Shown here: piece after piece, positions 1 to 32,152 of the stretch
Layout: each line of letters begins with the position of its first letter
Position numbering within the stretch: the stretch's first letter is position 1
Assembly (NCBI GenBank): GCA_013397695.1
Contig: VYZI01000040.1
Coordinates: 2,088,351-2,152,350 of the forward strand
Direction of reading: 5' to 3'
DNA: 64,000 bases
Source of the DNA: Centropus unirufus
Lineage: Eukaryota > Chordata > Aves > Cuculiformes > Centropidae
Program-made: the position numbers and the translations under genes
The notes under the pieces: model-generated
Seen by the model: only the letters and a program-made list of their open reading frames with translations
Told to the model about the DNA's origin: nothing
Database searches by the model: none

Positions 1-1026
1 AGTCCAATTAAACCCTGAATGATGTTTTCCTTTCACAATGTAATTCATTTTCATTCTTCCGAATATATCTTTTTACTATTAACAACCCTTCTTTCAGCCA
101 ATACTCCTTCCGTGTTTTAGTTGGCTTAAAAACACACTGAAGTCCTGTGTCTTGTATAATTGATCATATTTTATGCCTGTGATTTCATTTGTGAACCAAT
201 GGCTATGTCTTTACACATTACTTCATCATCACGTGTCAGGTCAGGATTAAAAAATGTTTTGGCTTCTTTTCATAGCCACCTATTGTCCTGGATCTTTTGT
301 GACCTCTCTTCCCAAATCCTTTTTACAGAAGCAGATGCTCTCATAGTTATATTCCATGCCCAAATAAAAAAATCGTGCTTCTTGATGACTGCATATGACT
401 TATCCTTGAAAGAAGGCTTATTCTTGCATGGAAAATGGTATCTAGTATGTGAAACAAATTATTTTTCACACTCAATCAAGCTCAAATTGAATCTAATGAT
501 GGTGTTCAGTCTCCAAAAGCTTCTGTGAATTTGAACAGAGCTTGGATCCCCTTTTTAAAAAAAAAATTAAAAAATTCATAAAAATAGCTCTTGCTTATTT
601 CCATCTTGTGTAATCTGAGAAAAATTTCAGGGCACCACTGGAGAAAAACAAAAAGTCACGTTTAGAAAATATCTGAACTGATTTTAGTCTGCTGCTAAGG
701 GAGATTTAGGGAGGCCAAGGATTAAAATGAACTGACACAATCCCTTTCCATTCTAGCCCATGTCTCCCCTTGTTGCCTCTTAAAAATAAGCAGCGTTGAA
801 AGAGTGAGGTAATAAGAATACTGGCACTCCTCAGTAAATACCTAAATTAGCCTTACGCCTGCCCTTTTTTCTTTTGTCAGTGATCCAGCATATGTTAATT
901 CTTTTTTTTTAATACAGTTGGTGTTGTTTCAGTCTTTGATAAGTTCTGTATGAAATTACTGTACTCTATTAAGTCTTGATTTCTAGTGTTTTAAGCATAT
1001 TCTATAAAAATGTATCTCTGTTACAG
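1..1026 (+). other. CUL2: CUL2 intron, 3' part
   Basis: This is AT-rich sequence ending in a T-rich tract and the acceptor TTACAG directly before the first exon of the window. I see no coding exon, RNA gene or clear repeat in it. The open frame at 160-528 on the + strand has no resemblance to cullin or to any family I know, and is taken as chance. Confidence 0.8.
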
Positions 1027-20206
<19,180 letters not shown>

Positions 20207-20971
20207 TGTTGCTATCCTGCAGGTATGATTGTAAGGAGATCATTGCTGTCACTGTTTGGTGTGTTCCTGTGGGAAGAGGCAGGCCTGTGCCTCCATAATT
20301 GGTCACTTGGCAGCCCCTGTTTTTCTGCTGTTTACAACATCACCAGTGCCATGTCATGAGCGTCAATGAAAATGCCTATAGATATTTCAAGCTCATGTCA
20401 TTATGACATTTCTTAAAACTTTACTGAAAGAATGAGTGGAGTATTGCTGAAATGTGGAAAATTGGTTGGGTACCATGCTTTTTTTTTTTTTCCACTCTCC
20501 CCTTTCACGTTTGCAGTTGATGTTTTTTAATGTATCCTAAGACAAAGTAAAAAAAAAAAGCCTAAATATTGTAATATGACAGATAACCTAATAATTGTAT
20601 CTACATTAAAATGTAAAAAATGACGATCATGATACTGCTGCTTGTCAAATAAAAAAATAAAGTTATCTAACGTGTCTCCAATGATTGTAGAAATGGATAT
20701 AGCATTAATGTTTGTAAATATCATTCAGATCTGGAAGATTAAAAATAGTGTTATGTGTTTGGGTTTTGGATAACCTCAGAAGCAGATCTGACCTAAGAAC
20801 TGATTTATATAAAGATGAATAGCAGGTATGTTATGTTTGATGTGATTATAAAAAATACTTATGGTTAGGTGCACATCTTGTTTTCTTGAGATTAGGCTAA
20901 TTTACATTCTTAGTGCCTGAAGGCCTCCTCTGTGTCTGTTAATCTTGCACTGTAGCAATGTTAAAAGAGAA

Positions 20972-20977
20972 AATAAA
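20972..20977 (+). other. CUL2: Candidate proximal polyadenylation signal (CUL2)
   Basis: AATAAA lies about 770 nt after the stop. The sequence after it (CAGATGTTTGAGG) is only moderately GU-rich. An earlier AATAAA at 20648 is similar in quality. Confidence 0.4.
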
Positions 20978-22310
20978 CAGATGTTTGAGGGGATTGAACT
21001 AGTGTAGTTCACAGTTAGGAATGGTTATCGAGAACATCAAAGATAGAGTTCAGTGGCTTGTAAAACCACCCTATTAATGGGAAAGAATATAGCAGAGTGG
21101 TAATAAAAAAATATTGTTTCTCTCATGCATTAGGTAGAAGCACTACACAGACAGGTACCGACATTTGTTTCCACATAAACCTATACTGGTTTTGTTTTTC
21201 TCTTGTTTTCCCTCCTAACTCATGTGGTTGCATTTATTGTATTTTGTTTTCTTCTGCCCCAGTTAGATTTGTAGCTGTTTGGGTGGGTCAAGAAATCCAT
21301 GGGCTGTTTGATGTCCTGCACTGCCCATCAGGAATGGCATGGTGACTCTTAACACTCCATAAGCAATGTATAGTTTTAAGAGGAACTAACTCTACCAAAG
21401 GAAGTAATTGGAGTTTAAGAGCATTAAGTGTGTGAGCACGCTGAATGCCTGCTGCAGAAAAGAGCTTCCACATGGCAACACCTGCAATTATCAACCGCCT
21501 AAATATTTAGTTAACTTTAAATGTTCTATTTTTGCCAAATTTTATTTCTGTGCATATAAAATGTTATATGTAGATATCTATTATTTGCAGTATGTTTTTT
21601 CGATTGCGTGATATTTCATCACCTACTGAAGTGTCTACAAACCTAGAGTTTATTTAAAGGAAAAAACCTTTTGAGGGGAGCTTTTTCCTTTTTTATTTTT
21701 CTAGTTCTTCACTGTACGTACGAAAGGTTTCTCTGAGTCTCAAATTGTTGCCTCTTATTTCTTAAGTGACATCGCATTCATATGTCATCTGGAGGGTGCA
21801 GTAAACTTTCTGTAGTTAACTAGGAAATGCATCAAGAAGGGTACTACATTTTCCTAATGTGGTTTTTACTAAGGGTAAAAAAAGGGCAATAAACAATGAA
21901 GAGCACCGAACACTTCTATAGTATTTTATCCCACTGCACTATGATCTAGATTTTTTTAAAAATGGATTTATGTCTTAAAGAAGTGGGGTTTTTAACTTGA
22001 TTGTAATATGGTGCGGTAGGTCTTTGTCTGAAGTGGTAGTTCAGAGCTGTATAAATGTGTTGGGAGACAGCACAGCTGCTCCTAGTGTCCCCAAGTGTAG
22101 TAAACAGGAGACACGTTACCACAGAGTGACTTTTAATCTATTTCAGTGTGAGACACTTCTGTGCTTTATAAAAAGTAATCTATTTCATCTTATGACAAAA
22201 AGTAGATTAGAGGGAAAATCCTGTGACAACAGAAAAAAGATAGCCTGAACATGGAATCATCAGATCCTTTCTCCAGAAAACAAACTAACGGTGACACCAA
22301 AGCTTCTCGA

Positions 22311-22316
22311 AATAAA
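22311..22316 (+). other. CUL2: Candidate distal polyadenylation signal (CUL2)
   Basis: AATAAA is followed by a T- and GT-rich stretch (TGTCTTTTATCTTG, then TTGTGT), the classical downstream element. This is the best-formed signal within 2.2 kb of the stop. A further AATAAA lies at 22383. Confidence 0.5.
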
Positions 22317-22345
22317 TGTCTTTTATCTTGTAACTTGTGTATGAG

Positions 22346-25300
22346 TCAACAGATTTTAAGCTTGTTTCTTCATAAAAGCATTAATAAAAGCTTTATTTAA
22401 ATATAGATTGCAGTAGCAAAATCTTAAAACCAAGTTTGAAAAAGCCTTAACAAATTTAATTTCAGAACCACTTCATAGACAAAACCAAACCTTTACTGCT
22501 CTAGCCCAAACGTGTATGGTTTTAGCATTTCCTTATCTCTGAATTTTTGCATACTTATAACATCAAAAGCAATATTTTGTTTTTTAGATAAATGTGCTGC
22601 TGAGTTGAGACATGTTTGAGGAGTTAAAAACATTCATATATTTCAGTGCAGTTGGCATCCCCAGACAAGGTCTTTCATAATTATACATAAACTCAGTCTT
22701 TTCAGTGCCTCTTGGGAAACATTCTGAATTCTACTTTGTAACTCACACCTTTCCTCCCTAAGGAAAAAAATAGGGCAAGGAATCAGCCCTCTCTGGCTGG
22801 GTCCTTCCACTGAAGTCATTCCTGGCTCACATTGTTGCAGCTTATCGTGTAGTGCTACAACCTGGCAACTCAGCGCATGTAGCAAAAATAATTTCAAAAT
22901 GCGCAGTATGAATGGCTGCTAACAGGAGAGGCAAAGGATGAAAAGAGATCTACAGAAAGACCACGCATTTTAATTTTTTTCCCTGGGAGAAACTGGTAGG
23001 AGTGTACAGATTCGAATTTTTCAGTTGTAAGCCTGGTAACATGTATGACCTGCTGGTTTGTTTGGAACCATACAGCTGATTCTGGAAACATCATGATTTC
23101 ATACATTTGAGATGTTTTTAATACCAAAATGCATTTTAACTCTAGTATTGTGTTGTTGGTAGTTCTTACGCTACCTGCAAATGTATTTATGTGATGTTTG
23201 TTTGCCTTAAGATTGATTATCTCATTCTAGAACAGAAAAATGCGTGTTGGTATTTCACTGTGTTCATACATACACAACAGTTGGATCTATGTAGGGTACT
23301 TAAATACCACAACATGCAAACCAGTTTTCAAACGGGAGACTATCATTACTTTTTAAGAAACCCTTCAATGAGCGCATCATTCTAAATAAGGAAATCAGTC
23401 AAGGGAGAAGTACATTTTGGAAGCTGATATCTTTTAGCTATGCTTAGTAAGCTGTTTCTTATTCTTAAAAAAGCTAATTGTAAAATGAAGTCTTAGGGAC
23501 GTAGTCTTGGTTCTTGAACAGGATATATTCTTTGTACCCTAGGGCAAATTGTTAGGACTGTCCATGCCTTACAGATAAGGTGATACTGAGAGTTCATTAA
23601 TTTAAGGTGTTATAATTTATGAAAACAGTCTCCAGAAGCAATAGTTCTTGCGCTGTTTTCTTCTGTTACAAACCTGAATATACCCTTGGTTACGGTAAGT
23701 TGTACTACACTTCCTAGCTGATGGGAAAACTGAATTTTTGTAAATTGTCAAGGCAAAAGAAGAGGAAGGATCAAAAACATTGTCTGGGTATAGTAATTTT
23801 AAAATAATGCAAGACTTTGCCAAACCCAAGTATATGTGTGTGTGTGGCTTTAAAGAAGGAGGGTGGACAAATAATAATGAGAGTAAAAGTAACCAAACAT
23901 CTGTAGTGTGGGTGTGCATTTCTTATCATCTCCATTCTGTGGAATTTACAGTTGCACAAATAAGGGAAGAAAAAAAAAGCCAGCAGAAGGAAGGAGGTGA
24001 ATGAGGTGGCAGGCCAGCCGACCTCCTGTTTAGAAGTAGTGGAGTTGTAATTCTGTGTTCTTTATCTTTTAATAGTTTAGCCATGCAGGTGGTGATAAGA
24101 TTTCTATTTAGTTCTGTATTGGTTACTTGTCACATGTTTGAGGAAGGAGTGTGCTGGAGTATTCAAAGCAGCGATGCATTTGGCATAGCCGTGTGTTGGT
24201 GCTGCTCCCATCGCCTGGTCCTGGAGCACACAGCACGAGACTTCGGAGCTCCCGTAGTCTCCTCAGTAAGTCCAGCCTTGCATGTGCATCTGAGGAGGGA
24301 AGGGCTCCTGTAACACTAAGAAGCAATATGAAGCAATTCAAAAGCTGCTGTTTAGTCTCTTTTAGTAGTGTAGGGAATTATTTCCACCTTTCATTTCTAC
24401 ACCCCCTTTATGACCCTTGTGACTTAAAGCTGTCAAGGTGATTTAAGCAAAAGGGATAATCCTCACCTATTTGGTTGCTTTGACCGGAGTAACAAACAGC
24501 TTGCATTAACACCAGAATAAATTCTTCCTGCTCAGCTGGAGAAACTAAAGGATGCGTGCATTACCAGCCTGTTAAAATACCAAGTGAAAACTGCACACTT
24601 TAACTACTGGTGAACTTGCTGTATATGAACCCTTTCTAGAGCTTCTGGACTAGCCAGAAGTCTCCTTGGGTATTTTATACTGGGGCGGGCTATACTAACT
24701 TCATATGTCCTTCCATTCATCCGCTGAGATAAATTAAGTCATATACTCATGCTTCTATAAGTATTGCTCCCCTAATCTCTGATTTACTGTTATGTACCAG
24801 GAACAGAAAATCGTGTGTTCTGTAACTACAGAAAGTAATGGCTCTTACCCAACCAAACATTTGATATATTCATGTTTCCAGGAACAATGGATAAATAAGA
24901 TTGCTAGGTGTGTTTTCATTTGAAAGAAGCCTTGTTCTTGGCGTAAATCATTGCGTGGTAAACACTGTAATTGTCACCTTTTAGTGGGAACTGGTGGTTC
25001 TGATGTATGCCAAACTTATTTCCAGCAGCTGTGAACAGTAGCACTGTAGCTGCCAAGAGGTACTAAAGAGGGATGGTTTGAGGACAGTTTTGAAGCTTGG
25101 CGGATTGTTGTCTGTCTTTTAATGTTGCTTATATCATCTATAACTTAACTAGGTATATGTGACAAAAAACTTCTTGGATGGTTTTCCTGCAGTTTGGTTC
25201 AGTTTCATAAGTTGTATTGTTTTTGTGAAAACTATGCATGGGTCCATTTTTCTTCATTCCAGCACCAGTTAATTCAAATTCAAGGTCATCAAAACTTGAG

Positions 25301-28300
25301 TTTGAGAGAAAGTAAGATCTCGTGGGGCAAAGTAAAATCTGAAACTCGTGATATTTTGTAGTCATCTGTATATTTGAAGCCAGTTCAGAATGTTTTATGG
25401 GATGAATTCTCAGCAAAGCCAGGCATTTGACTCCTTCAAAGCAGAGACACATGGAGTGTAAGGTGCTGCCTAGAACTAATAGAGATAACTGTCAGTGGAA
25501 GAGTATGAAATGAATGGTCTGCTGATTTTTTTAGGCTTTGGAAATTGATCCTGTATGTCTGTGCACAGGACCTAGCACATCTCACGTTCGCTTCAGGGTT
25601 TGTCCTGTTTTAAAGAGGGGGCATAAGCGCTGCCTGGCCTTTCTGGGTCTTCATTCTTTGCTTAATCAGGAGAGTGGCCCAGTCTGAACCAGCAAGGTAA
25701 GCAAGGTCTGCTATCTCTCTTGGATGTGTACAAACTTAGATTGGCTTGATGGTCAATCGGCCAAAAGAGATGAGCCCTTGTCTGCTTCTCAAGTCTTTTG
25801 GTGTAATTTTCATTGCCCTATTCAAGGGACTAAAAAACCAGTAATTGGGACGGACAGGAGATCTGAAACTTAGTCATGAAGGTTTCCCAGTGGGAGCTGG
25901 GGCTGTGGTATGGGTTGCAGTCAGTAGACTGGAACACTAAGGATGAGCCATCTGCTTCTCAGCAAGGAAGGGGGGCAGTGGTGATGAGAATTCTGTGTGC
26001 AAACTTCATCATCTAGTGACTACCAGTAATAGCTACCAGTAATTAATGAGTATGTGAACGTGTAAGTTGAGGGGCCATCCCACCTGGGGACTCAGACTTG
26101 GAAATGAGGCTTTCAGAACTACTCTTTTGTGATTAACACTTATGCTTTGCCCGACTCATTCGAAGCTGTGAAAACGAGTCATGTGAATCTCACCTGTAAC
26201 CTCATCTCAGTGACTCTAGGTGTGAAATTCTCTCCCTTCTCCCAAGAGTGTGTCTGGTGCCAAACGTTTTGCTGTACAGGTAATGGGGTATCTGAGCCTT
26301 TCTGTAGCCACAAATGGAAGGGAAGAGATGTACACCCAAAAAAGGATGCACTGCTTAAAATCTGAGTCATGGCTGTGAATCAGAGGTGTGCCTGTTGCAG
26401 CCGATGAAAGAGATTTGGGGAGATGTAACATTCCTACTCAGAACAGCGGTAGTTTCATTTTGGGCCAAGGAAACCTATCTGTGTGTGAGTAGCCTCTAGC
26501 CTTAAGAAACCTCTATTCATTGCAAAGACCCTACAGATTAATTAATCTGAACCTGCCATCCATTTTGGAGTAAATCAATGGGAAAATTGCAGTGGGTGCT
26601 CATCAGCGCTCTTTCCTCAAGGCAGTAGCATTGCCTGGTTCGGATGCCCTCTCTCATTCAGAGCACTGGGTAGTTAATTTTTCCTGTGGCACTGAGTGAG
26701 ACTGGTATTAACCTAATAGTAAGGAGCGAGTGGGGACACGTATTCTGGTCCTGATTGACAGTCTGGCAGTTGGGGCAAAAGTGTGGGGTTTTGCATGTGG
26801 ACTGGCAGACCCTCCTTATGCTTTCCCACACCCAGGCACAACCTTTGAAATGCAGACTTGACAGGCAGAGCTTGAATATCTGCTCCTTCCCTTCCTCTTG
26901 TGAGCTTAAGGGCTACGTGTCCGGACAAGCTTTGCTTTGCCAGCCGGTTCATAGGGGAAGGTAGTGCTGTCACCCTGCTCTCGGGGGTGGAAGTGTTGGG
27001 GGTGAGCTGGGTGTCAAAGGAGGGTGTGATCTGCATGGACTTAATTCTAATGTCGGGGAAAAGATGATAGACTATGCAGAAAAATGCAAGAAGCGTCGGG
27101 GGAAATTCCTCACAACCTGAGGTGGCTTAGAAAACTGTAGGTTATATAGGTCATATGCTATGACAAAGGTGAAAATATGGCAGGTAAAACTACTTTTCTT
27201 ACAGGTATGCTTTTGCCTTTCCTTGAGTGGTTTATGAGTCCTTTTTAAAGTAAAATATGGACTTGGGAAAAGTATATCTTCAAGAAGTTTGAAAGTTTTG
27301 TTTGTTTGGGGTTTTGTTGTTTTGTTGTTTTTTGGTTTTGTTTTCTTTTTTTGTGGGGGGGTATATTTAATTTATACATCCTGCTAATACAGACTCTGAG
27401 CTTTGCGTCTTCCAATATTTCCTTCCATGCTGTCCAAAAAGGCCATCGTGCTTTCCCACATTGGTGACAGCTGTTCGATGGCTGAACTCGAGTCTTGTTA
27501 TGTTGCTTCTCTTTGCTGGGGCTGTTTTTGCCCTTCTCACTGCATGGAGCTCTTCTTCCTTGCCATACCCTTTCAGGCTTTGCTGCCTAGCTGCAAGTTT
27601 TTTATGTTGCAATTACATCTTATACCTTGACCCATCCCCACCCCCAGACTTTTTTTTTTATAAATCCCTGCTTATGAAGATGTGTCACAAGTTTCCACTC
27701 CTATGTCTGTTTCTGTAACAGTTTGACCCAGCCGCCCTTGCAATGTTTCTTTTCACTATTGGCATACTCACAAGAGCTCTGGGATACTAAAATGAGGTTT
27801 TCTTCAGGCATTTTCCATTTATGATAGATGGCTGTTTTGGGCATCAATTATAAAATTGAAAATAATCACATTGAATCCTGCCTGTGCAGGCTACAGTTTT
27901 TGCTGCTACTCCTGTAAAGCGCTGCAGACCCATCGGTTAGTGCTTCACACGGTAAAGAGTAATATTTTGAAACTTTGTTATTCTCAGAAGCGCTTTGGGA
28001 GTGATTTTGTTCATTTTTGTGTCTGTAATACGTGGTCCATCAAACTGTGTGTAAAAACTGTCTCTTGGCTCCATACGAGCTAGACTACGGACAACGTAGA
28101 TGGCATTAAACTCCTGTTCAAACATCACCTCTAGGGACGGAAGAAGCAGCTGTGATAGGACGTGTTGATGGGCATCCTCTGCTGCGGCATGAAGAATTAC
28201 GGTATTGATGTACAATAACATCTGCTCTGAAGTCACCATTATAGGAGAGGTCCAGCTTGGAAGGGAGGGATCCTTCCACTATGTTGGTTTCAGACAATGG

Positions 28301-31300
28301 GATTATTAATTTCTTCACTCAATAGCATCATTGGTTGATTGGGAAAATCTGGGAAGGTGGCAGAGAGCTGTCAAACCTGCTTGGGGCAGTTGCTGTCCGC
28401 AGCCTGTTCTTACCTTTTCTGAAGCCTCTGGTGTAGTGTGACTCCTCTGTTGGGTCTGCAGCAGTGCTGCTCTCCCTCATTTAATTCCAGCTGTGTGGAA
28501 ACATTGGCACTTCCCTTGAAATGTGTTGTTAAAGCAGAATCTCTGTTTCCATTAGAGATTTTCCAGCCCTAGCGAGTGTGGCGAGAGCATTGTGACAATA
28601 CATTCCAGTGAAAAGGTCAAATATTGGGAAGACAAATACCAAGACATTAAAATGTATGACCTCTCCTTGGTTAGTACAAAGGCATCTGGGGGGTGTGAGC
28701 CTGTTTTTAACAGCAGAGGCCCCACTGCAACCTTCTGCCAGCAGAGGTAGCTACTGCAGGGAGCCTTCCTCCTGCTGGCTCTCCTCCCTCACCGGGTGCT
28801 CTGTTCCTTGCTCCTGGCTGCTGGGATTGAGCTGGTCCCAAAGAGTTTTCCACAGCAGCAGTCTCTTCTTAATATGTTTTAAGAGAGGAAATACTCTCCA
28901 CTGTGGAGCCAGAACTTAACCCACATCACTAAAGCATCATTTGATCCCCCATAACTTATTACTTCCCTGATATCCTCTCCTTGAGTCCCTCTGCTTCCTC
29001 AGCCCCAAACCTTCTCCCTTTGAATTCTGAGTGGAGATGTTTTGAGGTTTTAAAGCCTTGTTGAAAATAATGAGCTCCTCAGTTGAGGATGAGGCATGTG
29101 AGTGAAATCTGGGATCACAACTTGATTTGGGGATGAAGCTGGAAACAGTGAAAGTGATGAGAGCTCTGGTTGCAGATATGAAACTTTTCCTTCCAAGCTT
29201 CTTGAAACGGGTTAGCAGTGCAGGAGAGAACAGGAGAAGCCCTGAAGCTGAGGAGCAGACCGGGAATGGGGCCAGGGAATCTGTGCCTGCCTTGCTGTTT
29301 GAAACAGGCTATAATGAATCATTACCGGGGGGAGGAAGACCTGACAGTAGAAAATAGATCTAATGAATCCTCTCCTTAGAAGGCTAGTCCTGCTCTGCTT
29401 CATGCCCCCTTATTGTTTTGAGGTTTCTGTCTGAAAGGTATTTGCTTTTTTTGTTGTTGTTTCTTTATGGGTTTGGGCTTTCCCATTTTTGCAGCAGAAG
29501 GAAATACTAAATAATTTTTAGATGCCTGGATCTTGTCATCTGCTTGGAATACAGAGGACAACTTTGTGGTGAGTAAAGGTAAAGATTTTCACCATTTATG
29601 TAACAGAATACTTGTTTTTCTAGGTTCACGTGAGTTTTCAGCACACTAGCTGAAACAGCTTTTGGCGTTTTGAATGCCAGCGTGATCAAGCATATTTACC
29701 AATATCTACACAAAATTAATGTAGCTACAAGGTTCCTGCTTGTGTGAAAGAGAGTGTTTAGGCAGTGTGCCTCTTTAGTGGCATCATGAGCCTTTTATAT
29801 GTAAACTCGAGCTCTAATCATTCAATGTTCATGTGGAATATCAGCTACATATTTTGCAAACCTCTTTTGCTTCTAAGCTAAGGAGGGGAAATAGGACTTT
29901 AATTCTGTCTGATAATATCTGAGTTTCTAGAACATTAATCTTTGAGATCTGAAGCAGAAAATAAGAGTTAGAACTTTTGAAATTAATTAAATATAAAATC
30001 CATTCAGTCAAGATGCTTGATTATCAAACTTAATAAAAAACCCTCTATCTGTCCCTTCAAAAGGAAGTAGTCCAACTAGAGTAAAGTTCAGATGTTGCTG
30101 AGGAGCTCTGGAGTTGTCTGTGACCAGGTAATTATCCAGGTTTTTTAGGTAACAATGGTTACTGTGTCAGAATAATTACGAGTTAGAATTTCTGACTGTG
30201 GATTGCCCTTTTCTTGAAACGTCACACATTTATACATGCATTTTGTGCTTTTTTAACCATTATTGTGCATGAATGGGATGCAAACTCTGGAGTCCATGTT
30301 CTGACTAAGGTAAAAAATACATGTTTATTTGTTTTCCCTGAAAAGTAGATTTTAGAAAGATATTATATGTGACTGCTCAGTACTTCCCAGTAAAATGCTG
30401 TCAGCATGATGTGGTAAACTTTATAGGAAATACTTTATACCCATCCTATGGAAGCTTGTGCACTATGCCGATGGGAATTCAAGATACATGAGTAACGGAG
30501 AACCAAGAAGGGACCCTGGTTTGGTGGGCTGGTCTGTTGTGTAGAAGTGCAGAGGTCTGGATGCACACTTTGCCTCCAAGGTGTTGTCTTCTACTCCACT
30601 TGAAACAATCCTTGAAATGCAGGAATGTGTTGTGGACAAAGCAGTTCCGGGCATACCCCATAGCGGGTAGTCCTGTGGTTCCAGAGAAATGTGGTGATGC
30701 ATCTGGGAGGAGAAGCCAAGACTTACCCCAGGTTGTCAAGAAATGGAAGTATTGTCTGGCCTGGTGGGGTCCTGAATTCCTCCCTGCTTGGCAGCATGGC
30801 TTCAGTAGCAAAGGAGGACTCATTCCCAGATTCCCCATTAGGGAGGTGATTGGAATATGTCCTTAAGATGCTGGTCTGAATTGTCTTGGGCTCAGCGGAA
30901 GGAACTGAGCCTGGGTTGTGTTCTTCCTGGGTGTACGTTCTGACCACCAGGCCATTAGGTGAAGGGGTAGGTGGGAAGGTTGCTGGTTTCCTTTCCAATT
31001 CAAAAGGAAATATCTGCCATAAGTGCACACGGCAGGGTGCCTAATCTTGTGTGCTCCAAAACCACCTTTCAGATTGAGCCCCTTAGGGGACTTGAGCGGG
31101 TTCTGGAGCCTGCTCGGGCTGCAGCACTGAGCTGTTCAGCCCTGCTGAGACTGAGGCAGTTCTGGGCATGCACAGAGGTGAGGCACCACCTGCCCAGAAC
31201 ATCTGAAAATCCAAACCAGTGAGGTGCCTCTGTCAGTTTTTGTCACTGTTGAATTTAGCTTGATGATACGGTACGATATTTTGATTTTGAGTAAACCTTA

Positions 31301-32152
31301 CTCTAATAAAACCAATCCCCATCTCCGTGAGAAGCAGAGTTGAGTTGTTTGGGGTTTGGGTTTTTTTTCTTGATAACATGCAGCAAAAGCCTTGAACAAA
31401 CTTTCTTGGTCAACACCACGACTGGATTAGTGCCCTCAGTCAAAGTGTGCAAAATGCCAACTGCAGGCAGAGCTAAACTACAAAGTGGAGATTTTGACAG
31501 TGCTAAATAGAGTAAAAGCTCCAGTGGAAAAATATCTGAAATCCTCTTACATGATTATTAAAACAAAATGCACACACACTTGAAACCAGCAACACCTCAG
31601 ACGGGGGTGGCACAGAGAACTGGCAAGAGAACAGCCTGTTCTAGCTGGATGCTTTGATATTGGTTGGAAGCTGTAACAAAGCAAGTATTTCAAGACTCCT
31701 TGTGGGTCAGTGCGTGTGAGCTGACCACGCGCGTGACTTGGATGCTCCTTGCACTGCCCCTCTCTACTTACGCATTCTCACTTTCTTCAGATTCTTAAGA
31801 AACTCCATACTTGTCTCTTCTTCCCCGCCCTCTCCCACTGTACTTTTTGGCTTTTCCACCCAAATACAGTGTTACCTACAACTGCACAGATGCCTGTCCC
31901 ACACATTTCCTTGGATTAGCATACTCTCATGGATCTTATTTGCTTGCACTGGCCTTCTGTGCATATATGCACTCAGCATTACCAAGAGGCAGTGGTGTAT
32001 GCGTCTTCACTACAGTCTAGTCTGTGCTAGCATTAATGCAAACTTTTATTAATGGAAATACTTCTTTTTTTAAATCTAAGACGTCAAATCTCATTTTCTT
32101 ACTTCTTTCTTCAGTAGTTATTCAGCAGTACCTGCATCCCTTTTCAGCAAAT
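22346..32152. other. Intergenic: no gene recognised
   Basis: In 9.8 kb I find no exon with family resemblance and no complete transposon. GC content rises between about 24 and 31 kb, which makes chance open frames longer on both strands (for example 30463-31222). Part of 30.9-31.2 kb may be an old repeat, but I cannot name it. A T/G-rich tract at 27296-27362 and a pair of overlapping - strand frames at 27937-28318 are noted separately. Confidence 0.7.
27296..27362 (+). repeat. T/G-rich low-complexity tract
   Basis: About 65 bases are almost only T and G, made of irregular GTTTT, TTGTTG and GGGG units and ending in a run of seven G. It is a simple-sequence tract with strong strand asymmetry. 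No gene is attached. Confidence 0.85.

Larger units (their letters stand above)
20207..22345 (+). other. CUL2: Probable CUL2 3' untranslated region
   Basis: This AT-rich sequence follows the stop codon without splice signals that I trust. AATAAA occurs at 20648, 20972, 21889 and 22311, so several 3' ends are possible. The boundary given is inferred from the last well-formed signal; the true end needs transcript data. Confidence 0.55.

Noticed and set aside
30463..31222. Dense open frames on both strands suggesting a gene
   Set aside because: Frames overlap on opposite strands with no recognisable protein. GC content explains their length, and the stretch may contain an old unassigned repeat.
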